The notes beneath the pieces are model-generated. The model was given only the letters and a program-made list of their open reading frames with translations. It ran no database searches and was not told the origin of the DNA. A DNA stretch of 53,547 nt from a bacterium (GTDB lineage Bacteria; Desulfobacterota; DSWW01). Position numbers and translations under genes: made by a program. How positions within the stretch are numbered: position 1 is the stretch's first letter; every line of letters begins with the position of its first letter. Below are positions 23,698-33,223 of the stretch, piece after piece. The stretch covers positions 1-53,547 of the forward strand of contig JANQFG010000032.1 in the NCBI GenBank assembly GCA_028277985.1, given 5' to 3'.

Positions 23698-25008
23698 CTA
23701 CTTGCAGATCTTCATGAATCCTCCCAGAGAGAATTGATCCGGCTCGAGGGCCGCCATGTTCTTCCACACGTAGTCCTTGTTCGTGTAGTTCACGCATGTG
23801 GCATGCTGCGCGCGTTCATCCACGATGAGCTGGAAGGAGCCCACGTTGGTCAGAAACGACTTGTCGGCGCTTTCTACCGCCCCCCAACCCATGTGATACG
23901 TCTTCCAGTGCTCGTCGGAACGATCCCAGATGATCTTCCAGAGACAACCCCAGATTTCCGCATCCACATAGAGGATGGTCTTCCCGTAATTGTAGTAGCG
24001 ATCCTTTGATTCCATCTCGATGACCCACGCGGGCCGTTTCACCCAGATGGCGCTCGTCACCATCCAGGGTGCGCCCTGCCATCCCTCGGTCTCGTAGCCG
24101 AACTTGACCAGTTCCTTTCCCTGGCCGCCGACATCGATCTGCCACTCGTCGCGGACATTCTTCTTCGTGGCGAGGGGCTTCGTTGATATGAAGGAGGCGA
24201 GGACTTCGGTTTTGCCGAGAAGCTTCCATTCAAAATCCGGGATCTTGCCGTCGTAACCCAGGTATCCCCCGTCGTCCCGGGCAAAGTCGGAGCCGAACAT
24301 CGCATCGGACCGGTTGGCCGGTGTCATCCTCCGGACTCTGCGGATCGCGGGCACATAGCCGTACAGCATATCCTGTTTCTTGCTGCGATATCGCCAGGTC
24401 ATCATGCCGGTCCCGGCCATGTCATAAGGCTCGGAGACGAGCACCTGCACCAGCGTCTCTATGTCGTCGGGGTTGTCTAGCGCTGCCGCAGGCCCGTAGC
24501 CGTCCATGGGATAGATGTGAAACAAGGCGATGACATCCCTTTCAAACCCACGTCGATGCATGAACCGGAAGGGGATGTCCTCACCGGTCAAGGGACCCTG
24601 CACATCCCGCACGTAGTAGCCGTTATAGACTACCTTGACAGCCGCTTTCGGGTCGTCCGCATTCACGCCGGGGAAGGGGAGTCCTTTGATAAACGTGGGT
24701 CTCTCGCCCGTTTTCGCGTTCACAATCTCCATTTCCGGATTGAGGTCATGCTTGCCCACATTCTCTTTCATCCCCTCCAAGCCCCACGACGGCCAGTACT
24801 CCTTCGGGTCGTATTCGAGCTCTCCCAACTTCATGCTGAGGTCACCCTTCTTGACCCATTCCAGCGCCTGCTCCGGAAGGAGTTCTTCGATCTCCTGCCA
24901 GTTCGAGCTGTCAATCACCTTGTCGCCCCCAAGGGCATTCAGGGGTGTCAAGATCAATCCGGCCAGCATCATCAAGGCAAATATCTGAACGGCTCCTGCA
25001 GATTTCAT
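23698..25008 (-). CDS. DUF1329 family periplasmic/outer-membrane-associated protein
   Basis: The 436-aa protein starts at the ATG after GGAGGAGAG. It has a signal peptide (MKSAGAVQIFALMMLAGLILTPLNALG). The mature part begins DKVIDSSNWQEIEELLPEQALEWVKKGD and has the YPMDGYGPAAALDNPDDIETLVQ and RRVRRMTPANRSDAMFGSDF segments that I recognise from DUF1329 proteins. These have a LolA/LolB-like half-barrel suited to binding lipids. DUF1329 genes repeatedly co-occur with DUF1302, RND and YCF48 genes, as here, and are linked to uptake or export of hydrophobic compounds. A lipid carrier between inner membrane and outer membrane is a reasonable inference. Confidence 0.85.
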   Translation of the reverse strand: MKSAGAVQIFALMMLAGLILTPLNALGGDKVIDSSNWQEIEELLPEQALEWVKKGDLSMKLGELEYDPKEYWPSWGLEGMKENVGKHDLNPEMEIVNAKTGERPTFIKGLPFPGVNADDPKAAVKVVYNGYYVRDVQGPLTGEDIPFRFMHRRGFERDVIALFHIYPMDGYGPAAALDNPDDIETLVQVLVSEPYDMAGTGMMTWRYRSKKQDMLYGYVPAIRRVRRMTPANRSDAMFGSDFARDDGGYLGYDGKIPDFEWKLLGKTEVLASFISTKPLATKKNVRDEWQIDVGGQGKELVKFGYETEGWQGAPWMVTSAIWVKRPAWVIEMESKDRYYNYGKTILYVDAEIWGCLWKIIWDRSDEHWKTYHMGWGAVESADKSFLTNVGSFQLIVDERAQHATCVNYTNKDYVWKNMAALEPDQFSLGGFMKICK

Positions 25009-25096
25009 TTTCTCTCCTCCGATCATCTCTTTTTCTATGTGATATGACCCTCTGCCCCAACGGCTTGCGGCATCTCCCTGCTCTCCTGCTTGCCCC

Positions 25097-26602
25097 CTAG
25101 AAGAGCACTGTCAATGCAACAGAGATCTGATCTCGATCTCGGAAGAAGCCGAAGGAGGTCTGGTTCCCCGTGACGGACGAGTATTGGATCAAGAACCGGA
25201 AGGGTTCGAAGATGAAGTTCACCTGAGGCTGAACGAACCAGACACCCCGCGGATCGTACGCCACAGCGAGCTGTGGAACGATCGTGCCGCTCCTGTAAGT
25301 TGTGGTCGCCACGAGAGTGATCGTCTGCTCCATCTGCTCGATGTTCGCAAACTCGCCCGTGGGAAACTCGGGCGCGGCCTGCCTCATTCGGTCATCGAAA
25401 TCAGGGACCCATTGTCCGAAATACTGCACAAGGAAGGTGAACATCTGTTTCTTGTTCAAGGGCCGAATCCATGCCTGATAGTCCATTCCTACGGAGAACC
25501 GCAGGATGTTCTTCTTCATGATCTTCGGTTCGGCTAAACTGCCGAAGAGGATCGGCGCGTTCTCTTCCGGGACGAAGACCGGCTCATGCCAGAACCAGGC
25601 CACTTCCGACCGGATGATGGCATTGATGTGGGGTTCCCAGAAACTGAGGCTTCCTCCCGTGACATGATTGTCCCAATAGATGAGTTCCTGCACCGGCCCC
25701 GGGTCGAGGACGATCTGAACCGCCGGTGCGTCCAGGTAGGAGCGATAATGGCAGAGCGAGAAATTGTAGTTGTCGGCGATGACTCCCTGCAGTCGGAATC
25801 CGTAGCGACTGGCGTCGATATCCTTGTCAGGCTCAACGATCCGTGTGCCCACACCGGGCGGAGGCGGTGGTGCCGGGAGCGCATACACGGTTCCGTAGGG
25901 TGCCAACGGAGACACCCGGTTGTCCCAGGAGGTTGGATTCCAGAAAGATTCCAGCGTCAGCGAAGAGATCGGACCGATGTTGCCCAGGTTGTAGCTCGTT
26001 CGCAGCAGGACGATCGGAATCCGCCGGTCGTCGAGATCTTCGAAAAGACCGCCGAAGGTATTATCCAACGGATTGATCAAGTCAAGGAGCCGGAACAGGT
26101 CCGTCTCGCCCCATGCCATGTTCTGCCGCCCGAAACGGATCCAGAGGGGCCCTCGGCTGAAGTCCGCATACCCCTCCCATAGATCCGCGTCGCGTTTGAA
26201 GTCATCGACGATATCGGGAAACGCGTTGCGCACATCCTGAAATTGCTGCGGGCCGTAGTTGTAGACACCCTCGAAGAGAAAGCGGCCCACAAGCCTGTAC
26301 TTCACGTTCATGTCCGCCCACTTGAACGGTTTTAGGTACCACACCTCGGGAATGAGATCCTTGAGATCATGCATGAGCTCGATGTACGCGATGTTACGGT
26401 GCTGGACCAGATCCCAGGCACTCACCTCGGGAAAGGTGAATCCCGAGGAATCCTCTGTCCGGAACGAAGCCCTTGTCTGGATCTTCGCTCGAAACTCGAT
26501 CGTTTTCGCCTTGTCGGCGTAGATCGCCTCTGCCACATTCGAAAGGCCCGTGACAGCGATCGAGCAACACAGGAACGCCAAGAAGATTTTTGATCGGTTC
26601 AT
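25097..26602 (-). CDS. DUF1302 family outer-membrane beta-barrel protein
   Basis: The 501-aa protein has a signal peptide (MNRSKIFLAFLCCSIAVTGLSNVAEA). Alternating aromatic/hydrophobic strands run throughout, with segments such as LWIRFGRQNMAWGETDLFRLLDLINPLDN and a C-terminal DQISVALTVLF ending in Phe, the outer-membrane assembly signal. The FGRQ...WGETD...NPLD run is typical of DUF1302 proteins, predicted to be porin-like channels for hydrophobic molecules. A proline-rich loop (PAPPPPPGVG) occurs mid-protein. It is followed by DUF1329 (88 bp) and preceded by the RND gene (83 bp). It should be the outer-membrane component of this envelope module. Confidence 0.85.
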   Translation of the reverse strand: MNRSKIFLAFLCCSIAVTGLSNVAEAIYADKAKTIEFRAKIQTRASFRTEDSSGFTFPEVSAWDLVQHRNIAYIELMHDLKDLIPEVWYLKPFKWADMNVKYRLVGRFLFEGVYNYGPQQFQDVRNAFPDIVDDFKRDADLWEGYADFSRGPLWIRFGRQNMAWGETDLFRLLDLINPLDNTFGGLFEDLDDRRIPIVLLRTSYNLGNIGPISSLTLESFWNPTSWDNRVSPLAPYGTVYALPAPPPPPGVGTRIVEPDKDIDASRYGFRLQGVIADNYNFSLCHYRSYLDAPAVQIVLDPGPVQELIYWDNHVTGGSLSFWEPHINAIIRSEVAWFWHEPVFVPEENAPILFGSLAEPKIMKKNILRFSVGMDYQAWIRPLNKKQMFTFLVQYFGQWVPDFDDRMRQAAPEFPTGEFANIEQMEQTITLVATTTYRSGTIVPQLAVAYDPRGVWFVQPQVNFIFEPFRFLIQYSSVTGNQTSFGFFRDRDQISVALTVLF

Positions 26603-26685
26603 ACGGTCTTCCCCCCCTTTTGCTTGGGTTGATCTTTCCCTCCTACCTCACCCTTTCCAGAAACCCTTCGCCTTTCCATCCGACG

Positions 26686-29022
26686 TCATACCTTCCTTTC
26701 GACCACGAACTTCGGTTTGAGGATCGTGACCAGCGAAGGAATCAAGACCAGCGCGTCGAACATGTTCAAGAACATGAGCAATCCCAGGAGCAGGCCCATC
26801 TCCGACTGGAACTTGATGTCGGCAAAGATCCAGAACACCACCCCCGCGATCAGAGTCGTGGCCGTAAAGATGATCGCCTTGCCCGTAGTCTCCACGGCAC
26901 GACGATTCGCCGTACCGTAATCTCCCGACTTCTGGTATTCCTCCGAGATACGCGCGAGGAGATAGATTCCGTAGTCGATCCCGATCCCTACCGCGATGGC
27001 CGCCACCGGAAGGGAGTTGATGTTCAGGTCGATGCCCTTTATCAGCATGAACACCTCGGAGAGGATCTGAGACACCGCCAGCGGGATGATCAGGATCAAC
27101 CCGGCCATTACGGATCGGAAAGAGAGCACGCAGAGCAGGAAGACGGCCGAGAAGACGACGATCAGCGACACCCAGTAGGAGTACTCCACCTCTTCGTTCA
27201 CGGCCGCCAGAATGCCCAGGAGCCCTCCGGCAAGCCTGAATTTCACCTTCTCCGAGTTGTGCTCCTCGATGAATTCCTTTGCCTTTGCAATGGATCTCTT
27301 GATCAGGTCGTTGTTGTAGTCTTTGTAGAAGCAGGTGATCGTCGCGTTCGTCCAGTCATACTCGATCCACTGGTCCAGCTCACCGGGAGCGGAGTTGTTC
27401 CGGATCAAGGAGCCGATCTGGCCGAGATGTCGGGGCTTCTTCGGCAGAATCTCCCACTTCGGGTTGCCTTCGTGGAACATTCGAAAGACACGCTTGATCA
27501 TGTTCGTGAACGTCAGCGTCCCGCCGGCACCACCTTCGATCTCCATGTACCGCTGAAAATTTTCCATGGTCCGAAGCGTCTCGTAGTTCTTGACCGCCCC
27601 CTTCTCATTTCCCTCCACAATGATGACCAGCTGCGTGGCGCCCACGAAGTTCTGATTGAAGAAGCGAAAGGCCCGGTTGTACGGATGGTCCTCGAAGAGC
27701 ACCGCGGCTCCCGCCTCAGTGTCCCCTACCTTCAGCTGTCTCGCGTAGTTCCCTCCCACCACGAGTACGACCGCGACGATCGCGAGTATCACCCAGCGTC
27801 CTCGCCCCTCGGAGGGCTTGACCAGGGCCCATGCAATCCACTTGTACAGGCTCCCTCGGGTTTCGTGCTCGATCGTCGATTTCTTGGGCGGACTGACCAT
27901 GGACAGGAGTATCGGACTCAGGGTCGGCACGCTGACAACGATCGTGATGATCCAGAAGGAAGCGAAGAAGCCAAGATGCCGCATCAAGGGGATGGTGGCC
28001 ACGGCGATGAGAAGCAGACCAATCGCGTCCGTCACGATGGAGAGCGTTGCAGGGGCGAACAACTCACCGTAGCCCTGGACAATCGCCTCCCGTTTGTCTC
28101 CGAGCCGAAGATACTCCTCATTGTAGCGGGCCATGCACTGTACCGAGTGGCTGATCGCACGGGCGGTGATGATCAGAGGCACGACAAGAATCAAGGGATC
28201 GAGCGTGTAGCCCAGCAGACTGGCAAACCCCAAACCCCAGACTGCGCTTACCGCGGCGGACAGGACGGGAAAGACGACCCCTTGCCAGGTGCGGAAATAG
28301 TAGAAGAGGAGAAGCACCATGACGAGGCCGGTCAGGGCCAGAATCTTGTACACTTGGGGCGCAAGGTGATAGATGTAAGCGTACAGGGCCGGGAACCCGG
28401 TGAAATGGATTTCATGGTTCTCGTCCGTCTCCTTGTCTCTGATCTCTGCGAGACGTTCGTACAGCCTCGTCGGGTTTACGCCTTCCTCCCAGAAGCCTGC
28501 GAATATGGCCGCGGCCTTGTCGTTCACGGCCACGTAGAATCCGCGCACACCTTCGTTCGTGTAGACGCCCTGCTTGATCTCTGCGAGCCCGATCTCGTCC
28601 CGCGTGATGCCCCGATGCATCAAGGGCTGCATCGTGATCCCCCACGCACTCACCTGGACGTTCTTCAGCCTCGGATGGGTGAGGGAGATCAACTGCATCG
28701 CGTTGCAGCCCTTGATTTTGAGCATCGCTTCCGTGATCCGGCCGATCTTGTCGATGGTGTCCCAGTTGTAGATATCCCCCTCTTTCACCTCGACGGCACA
28801 GACCAGGACATTGGCACTGCCGAACATGTGCCGGTACTCGTTGTACAGCTCGATATAGGGATGTTTGGGGGGATAAAAGGAAATGAAATCCGTGGCGATC
28901 TTCAGCCTCGCGGCGTGGAACCCGAAGAACAGGGTGACCCCCACGATCAACGACAACACTGGGACACGATGCTTCAGAATGAAGGCTACGTATCGCTCCA
29001 CCACGCGCTCTCTTCTCTCCAT
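26686..29022 (-). CDS. RND/MMPL-family transporter
   Basis: The 778-aa integral inner-membrane protein has the two-repeat RND layout. TM1 is near residue 17-35, a large periplasmic loop spans about 40-210, TM2-6 lie at about 230-380, TM7 at about 410-430, a second loop at about 430-610, and TM8-12 at about 620-765. The segment AIAVGIGIDYGIYLLARISEEY carries the GxxxDY signature of the MMPL/HpnN subgroup, with charged residues in the TM helices for proton coupling. The ATG follows GAGGAGGG. Members move lipids, hopanoids or siderophores. With DUF1302 and DUF1329 it probably makes a trans-envelope lipid route, whose direction cannot be told from sequence. Confidence 0.9.
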   Translation of the reverse strand: MERRERVVERYVAFILKHRVPVLSLIVGVTLFFGFHAARLKIATDFISFYPPKHPYIELYNEYRHMFGSANVLVCAVEVKEGDIYNWDTIDKIGRITEAMLKIKGCNAMQLISLTHPRLKNVQVSAWGITMQPLMHRGITRDEIGLAEIKQGVYTNEGVRGFYVAVNDKAAAIFAGFWEEGVNPTRLYERLAEIRDKETDENHEIHFTGFPALYAYIYHLAPQVYKILALTGLVMVLLLFYYFRTWQGVVFPVLSAAVSAVWGLGFASLLGYTLDPLILVVPLIITARAISHSVQCMARYNEEYLRLGDKREAIVQGYGELFAPATLSIVTDAIGLLLIAVATIPLMRHLGFFASFWIITIVVSVPTLSPILLSMVSPPKKSTIEHETRGSLYKWIAWALVKPSEGRGRWVILAIVAVVLVVGGNYARQLKVGDTEAGAAVLFEDHPYNRAFRFFNQNFVGATQLVIIVEGNEKGAVKNYETLRTMENFQRYMEIEGGAGGTLTFTNMIKRVFRMFHEGNPKWEILPKKPRHLGQIGSLIRNNSAPGELDQWIEYDWTNATITCFYKDYNNDLIKRSIAKAKEFIEEHNSEKVKFRLAGGLLGILAAVNEEVEYSYWVSLIVVFSAVFLLCVLSFRSVMAGLILIIPLAVSQILSEVFMLIKGIDLNINSLPVAAIAVGIGIDYGIYLLARISEEYQKSGDYGTANRRAVETTGKAIIFTATTLIAGVVFWIFADIKFQSEMGLLLGLLMFLNMFDALVLIPSLVTILKPKFVVERKV

Positions 29023-29046
29023 GACCCTCCTCTTCTATCGAGCCCT

Positions 29047-30027
29047 TCACCAAACGAGCGTTGAATCGCTTATCCGGAAGACCAGGCCATGTGCACCTGC
29101 TGCGATCCCCTTCGACCGGCTGTTCGAAACCATGCCCAGGGCACCTACCCAGAACAGCTTGTACCGGCTCGGGATTTCCTCCTCTGTCCAGCTCGAGCCC
29201 CCGTCCCTGGTCCGAAGCACGGTTCCCACATCCCCAACCGCCCAGCCTTCCTGTCCTCGAACGGCTACCCCGTAGATCGATTGTTTCGTCGAGCTCGCTG
29301 CCAACGCCCAGTTCTCTCCGCGGTCGGAAGAATGAATGATCGTTCCGTCCAGACCCGCAGCAAACATCCGATCTCCATCCGTGCAGAGGCAGAACAAGGA
29401 CTGTTCGACGATCGGCTGGACCTGCTCCCAATGCCTCCCCCCGTCTCCGGTCCGGTACATGTTTCCAAACTCTCCCACGATCCATCCGGTCCGGGAGTCC
29501 AGGAACCGGATCGCATACAGCACCACGTCGTCTTCGAGGGAGAGATCCCGCCAGTTCGTTCCTCCGTCATCCGTCACGAAGAGCGCACCCCAGTCCCCAA
29601 CCGCGCACCCGCGCATGGCGTCGGCGAAGTGAATCCCGAAGAGGTGCTTGTCCGTTCCGGTCGTTTGTCGCGTCCAGCTCGCACCTCCGTCTCCGGTTCG
29701 AATGATGACGCCCGACACACCCGACGCCCACCCGTTTGTGAGATCCGAAAAGCTCACCGAGAACAGCGGCTCCCCGGTTCCACTCACGGCTTCTTCCCAG
29801 GTTCTGCCTCCGTCGGAAGAACGGAATACCTTGCCCCGGTCACCGACAAGTACAACCTCTGATTCGTTCAACATGATGGAAGAGAAGATGTTCTCTCGGA
29901 CCTGTACGCCGCGATCAGTCGTAGCTTCTCCGACGCTTTCGGCCGCTGCCGTCCCTCTGAAAAGGATCGATGAAAGAACAAGACAACAAAACAGAACCGG
30001 AAGACGACTCACGTATCGATTCCTCAT
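29047..30027 (-). CDS. YCF48-like seven-bladed propeller protein (exported)
   Basis: The protein is about 326 aa from the ATG at 30027. The signal peptide is SRLPVLFCCLVLSSILFRG. There are seven repeats of the form GWAVGDxGxxxRTxDGGxxW (first: VVLVGDRGKVFRSSDGGRTW; sixth: GWAVGDVGTVLRTRDGGSSW; the last shortened, ISDSTLVW). This matches the YCF48/BNR-type beta-propeller found next to DUF1302/DUF1329/RND genes. It probably acts as a periplasmic scaffold that stabilises or docks the complex. It overlaps the preceding CoA ligase gene by 4 bases (ATGA, 30024-30027), linking envelope and activation functions in translation. Confidence 0.85.
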   Translation of the reverse strand: MRNRYVSRLPVLFCCLVLSSILFRGTAAAESVGEATTDRGVQVRENIFSSIMLNESEVVLVGDRGKVFRSSDGGRTWEEAVSGTGEPLFSVSFSDLTNGWASGVSGVIIRTGDGGASWTRQTTGTDKHLFGIHFADAMRGCAVGDWGALFVTDDGGTNWRDLSLEDDVVLYAIRFLDSRTGWIVGEFGNMYRTGDGGRHWEQVQPIVEQSLFCLCTDGDRMFAAGLDGTIIHSSDRGENWALAASSTKQSIYGVAVRGQEGWAVGDVGTVLRTRDGGSSWTEEEIPSRYKLFWVGALGMVSNSRSKGIAAGAHGLVFRISDSTLVW

Positions 30028-31385
30028 CGCGATTTCTTCTCGTAGGCTTTTTCCATCAATTTCTTCTTTTTCGTGAACCGCTCCAGTGTCTTCGGCTTCA
30101 ACCAAGTAATCTGCGGCCGGATCTTGACGGCCCGGTGCATTTCTTCGCAGATTTCCTCGGCCAGGCTCTCGAGCTCCCCGGGTTCCACACCTTCCCCGAA
30201 CTCGATCTTCAGCTTCAGGGGCGGAACGACCCGGGGAGGAGGCTCGTCGAGCACGATTCGGAACTCACCGGTCACCCGAGGGACGAACTTGTTCACGACA
30301 CCTTCGATCGCGGGCGGGTAGATCATCACACCCTTTACCTTCAGCATGTCGTCGGTCCGGCCGATCACTCTGTACCGGAACCCGCTTCCCCCGCACGAAC
30401 ACGGCGATGTGTGCACTTCCATGATGTCGCCGATGGTCTGACGGAATCCGAGGAGGGCCGTGCCGGCCAGGGTCGTGAACACGGCGAGGCCTACAGCCCC
30501 ATCCTCGATAGGGATCGGCTCGTGGCTTTCCTGATCGACGAGTTCCATCATGACCAGGTCGTCTGCAAGCCAGTGCATCCCTTGGTATTCCGGGTAATCG
30601 CAGGAGCAGCCGAGACCCGCGCCCAGATCGAAGAGCTTCGCCCCGTAGGCCTCTTCGATCTTCCGGCGGACTTCCGGTATCCCGGCTCCCGGCTCTCCAC
30701 CACAGATGACCGCCTCGAGGGTGAGCGCGTCCACACCTTCGCCGAGAGAGGTTGGTGCCCTCTCGATCATGTATTCCGCAAGGGACGGCGTGCACATCAT
30801 CGCTTTTGGGCGAAAGAGCTTCGCGTAACTGAGGACCCGCTCGGTGCCGGCCTCCGCTCCCACCGGAATCGAACACGCCCCGTAGTCCGCAATGCTCATG
30901 CACATGGGCACACCCGCAAGAAACATGCTCAGCCCAAAGGCCTGGAGTACCCTGTCCCCGGGATAGATCCCGATCCTCCACAGGGCCCGGGACGTGAATT
31001 CAGTCCAGATGTCCAGGTCCCCTTTGTTCAACGAATAAGGGGTCGGGGTTCCGGTGGTACCGGACGTGGCGGCAATGCAGACGAGTCGATTCGCCTCTTC
31101 CCCCATCCAGCCTTCGATGATTCTCGTCATGTCGGATTCGCACTCGTCCACATACTCGCGGAATTCTTCCTTGGTGAGCACCGGAATGCGGTCCGTGAAA
31201 TCGTCCCAGGTCCTAACCTGCTCCGGCGTCACTCCCGCCTTCTCCATCCTGGAACGCCAGAAGGAAGCGCCCTCGTACAGGGCCTCCATCTTGTTCTTCA
31301 TCCTGCTCCACTGGAGGTCTCGCATCTCCGGAGTGTTCAGTATTTGCTCCACCTCCATGTTCCAATATCGCCTCCGCTCCGCCAT
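30024..31385 (-). CDS. PaaK-type AMP-forming acyl/aryl-CoA ligase
   Basis: The 453-aa protein resembles phenylacetate-CoA ligases. It has the adenylation P-loop ATSGTTGTPTPYSL (about 109-122), the A5-like FDLGAGLGCSCDYPE, the GRTDDMLKVKGVMIYPP hinge/A8 motif, and a C-terminal ACT-like small domain ending with a basic KKKKLMEKAYEKK. Cysteines in PCSCGG may bind zinc, as in some PaaK relatives. It would activate a carboxylic acid to a CoA ester with ATP, feeding the dehydrogenases and thiolases. The ATG follows GGGAGG. It is the first activation enzyme in the block after DUF35 and thiolase. Substrate unknown; aryl, cyclic or steroidal acids are all possible. Confidence 0.87.
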   Translation of the reverse strand: MAERRRYWNMEVEQILNTPEMRDLQWSRMKNKMEALYEGASFWRSRMEKAGVTPEQVRTWDDFTDRIPVLTKEEFREYVDECESDMTRIIEGWMGEEANRLVCIAATSGTTGTPTPYSLNKGDLDIWTEFTSRALWRIGIYPGDRVLQAFGLSMFLAGVPMCMSIADYGACSIPVGAEAGTERVLSYAKLFRPKAMMCTPSLAEYMIERAPTSLGEGVDALTLEAVICGGEPGAGIPEVRRKIEEAYGAKLFDLGAGLGCSCDYPEYQGMHWLADDLVMMELVDQESHEPIPIEDGAVGLAVFTTLAGTALLGFRQTIGDIMEVHTSPCSCGGSGFRYRVIGRTDDMLKVKGVMIYPPAIEGVVNKFVPRVTGEFRIVLDEPPPRVVPPLKLKIEFGEGVEPGELESLAEEICEEMHRAVKIRPQITWLKPKTLERFTKKKKLMEKAYEKKSR

Positions 31386-31436
31386 TACGTACGCCTCCCT
31401 TCAACGGCCAATGCCTTTTCTTGTGATCCTTCTTCT

Positions 31437-32579
31437 CTATCTCGAAACGATAGAGATGCTCATTGCACAGGGCTCCAATCCGGAAGCGATGCCGCCGGTA
31501 TTGTGGGCGAGCCCAACCTTGGCCCCCTTCACTTGCCTCCTCCCGCAGTTCCCTCTGAGCTGCCAGACGAGTTCCACAATCTGCGCCACACCCGTTGCGC
31601 CGTGCGGATGCCCTCGAGACAACAGGCCTCCGCTCGGGTTGACAGGCATGTTCCCACCGAGGGCCGTGATGCCGTCTTCGACCAAACGTCCCCCTTCCCC
31701 CTTGGCACACAACCCCAGGTCCTCGGTAGCGATCAGCTCGTGCACGGTGGAACAATCCTGGATCTCTGCGACATCGAGGTCATGGGGGCCGATCCCGGCG
31801 GTCTCGTAGGCGATGCGGGAGGCCCTCACACAGCATTCGAACCCGACCGCTCCGGAGCCGGGCTTGTAGCGGGCACCCGTGAACACGGAAGCATCTACGC
31901 GCACGGGTTTGTTCGTGTGGCGGCGTGCGGTTCCCATGGTCGTCACGAGGAGGGCCGCGGCCCCGTCCCCGGAATGTGCGCACTGCAGACGGGTAAGGGG
32001 GTCAGCGACCATGTCCGACCCCAGAACCGTGGCAAGACTCACGCGACCCTGGTATCGGGCGTAGGGGTTCATCGCTCCGTGCCGGCGGTTCTTCACCGAG
32101 ATCTTGGCGAGTTGCTCCCGGGTGGTGCCGAATACTTCCATGTGGCGCATACCGATTAGCCCGAAGCGGGCAGGTTTCGCCGTCCCGGAACCGGTAGACC
32201 CATTGCACCCGTCCCGAAACGTCGGATGTCCAGCCTTCCCGGGTCCCCTCAGGTGCTCCGTTCCTATGACCAGGATCCTGTCGCATGCACCCAGAGAAAC
32301 CGCCCTGACGGCATGATGGAACGCTGCCGCACCGGAGCCGCATCCGTTCTCGTGGTTCATCGTCGGAATCCCTGACAGGCCCACCTCGTCCAGGATCCGT
32401 TGCCCGGCGTTCGGCCCATTCCCCTCGTTCCCAACAAAGGCCGCTTCAACATCCTTGCGGTCCACGCCGGCGTCACGAAAGGCGTTCAAACAGGCCTCGG
32501 TCCCCATGTCCTCGACCGAGCGACCCGGATACCTACCGAACCGAACCATGCCTGCTCCCACGATGGCCACCTTTCTCAT
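31437..32579 (-). CDS. SCP2-type thiolase or retro-aldolase
   Basis: The 380-aa protein starts at the ATG 35 bp after the DUF35 gene. Nucleophile C80 lies in HENGCGSGAAA, H324 in GHPHGATG, and AHNTGG (H359) replaces the second Cys. The GCGSG loop around the nucleophile is unlike both classical thiolases (GCAS-like) and the other two thiolases in this window, so its substrate or reaction may differ. The DUF35 partner gene is immediately upstream. It may release acetyl-CoA or propionyl-CoA, or cleave a tertiary beta-hydroxy acyl-CoA, as the SCP2-type/DUF35 aldolases of steroid side chains do. Confidence 0.87.
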   Translation of the reverse strand: MRKVAIVGAGMVRFGRYPGRSVEDMGTEACLNAFRDAGVDRKDVEAAFVGNEGNGPNAGQRILDEVGLSGIPTMNHENGCGSGAAAFHHAVRAVSLGACDRILVIGTEHLRGPGKAGHPTFRDGCNGSTGSGTAKPARFGLIGMRHMEVFGTTREQLAKISVKNRRHGAMNPYARYQGRVSLATVLGSDMVADPLTRLQCAHSGDGAAALLVTTMGTARRHTNKPVRVDASVFTGARYKPGSGAVGFECCVRASRIAYETAGIGPHDLDVAEIQDCSTVHELIATEDLGLCAKGEGGRLVEDGITALGGNMPVNPSGGLLSRGHPHGATGVAQIVELVWQLRGNCGRRQVKGAKVGLAHNTGGIASGLEPCAMSISIVSR

Positions 32580-32614
32580 TGCCTGCACGCTCTCCGCCTC
32601 GAGACAGGGGCCCT

Positions 32615-33094
32615 CTACGGACCCGAGGGCCTGTACTTGTATCCGATTACGTCCATTCCACTGTGTGGGTCCGAATCGATTCTTCCGACGGTGAGCTCGA
32701 GCGCCATTCCCGTCTTCGCCTCGTCCGGGTCGCAACCCTCTATCGGAGCGATGACCCGAAGCTCTTCCCCTTCCGGGAGAGCCACGAGCCCTAACAGAGT
32801 CGAGGAATCGGAAGCCGATTCCGGGGGCCCGAGGACCGTGTAGGCGTAGAGCGTTCCCTTCTCCCCGATGAAGACCTCCTCGGTCCGTTCCCTGGAATCG
32901 CAGAGGGGACAGAGCTTCCTCTTGGGGAAGGCAACGTCCCCGCATTCTCTGCACCTGCTCCCGATCAGGCGGGCAGTATCATCCTTGTGGGTAGGGAGGA
33001 CGAACAGCCCCCGCTGAAGATCGAACTCACTCTGAAGGGGTATGAATCTTCCCCTCTGGTGACGAGGCGCGGACCGCCTGTCCTCTTGACTCAT
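32615..33094 (-). CDS. DUF35 OB-fold/zinc-ribbon protein, first gene of the long operon
   Basis: The 159-aa protein has a zinc ribbon C48-x2-C51 and C62-x2-C65, then an OB-fold (TLYAYTVLGPPESASDSSTLLGLVALPEG) ending DVIGYKYRPSGP. It has a longer, basic N-terminus (about 35 residues more than usual). A GGGAGG site lies six bases before the ATG. It is the promoter-proximal gene of the 14-gene minus-strand block, about 30 bases downstream of the predicted sigma54 start site. It partners the following thiolase. Confidence 0.87.
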   Translation of the reverse strand: MSQEDRRSAPRHQRGRFIPLQSEFDLQRGLFVLPTHKDDTARLIGSRCRECGDVAFPKRKLCPLCDSRERTEEVFIGEKGTLYAYTVLGPPESASDSSTLLGLVALPEGEELRVIAPIEGCDPDEAKTGMALELTVGRIDSDPHSGMDVIGYKYRPSGP

Positions 33095-33134
33095 TCACAG
33101 CCTCCCTACTCTCCCCGGCGCTTCCCCACGGCTC

Positions 33135-33150
33135 AGCAAAAGCCATGCCG
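33135..33150 (-). promoter_or_regulatory. Sigma54-type (-24/-12) promoter for the 14-gene operon
   Basis: The minus strand reads CGGCATGGCTTTTGCT. Aligned to TGGCACG-N4-TTGCW, the GG at -24 and GC at -12 are ten bases apart as required. GGCA, the next G and TTGCT all match, and two positions differ. Transcription would begin near 33124, leaving about a 30-base leader to the DUF35 ATG. The adjacent divergent gene encodes a sigma54 activator with an intact GAFTGA motif, which strengthens the call. Confidence 0.72.
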
Positions 33151-33223
33151 AAACGGGCACGTCTCTAACCTATTGCAATCTATATGTTTTATTCTGTGGC
33201 GTCTGGATTTAAGCCCGCCTCTA

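Noticed and set aside
26590..29064. 824-codon open frame on the plus strand
   Set aside because: It is antisense to the RND transporter gene; its product is charged, repetitive and not protein-like, an effect of high GC.
29970..32159. 729-codon open frame on the plus strand
   Set aside because: Shadow of the CoA ligase and thiolase genes; no ribosome site and no recognisable domain.
33156..33185. Second possible sigma54 promoter, GGGCACG...TTGCAA on the plus strand
   Set aside because: The two elements are 11 bases apart instead of 4, which sigma54 does not accept.
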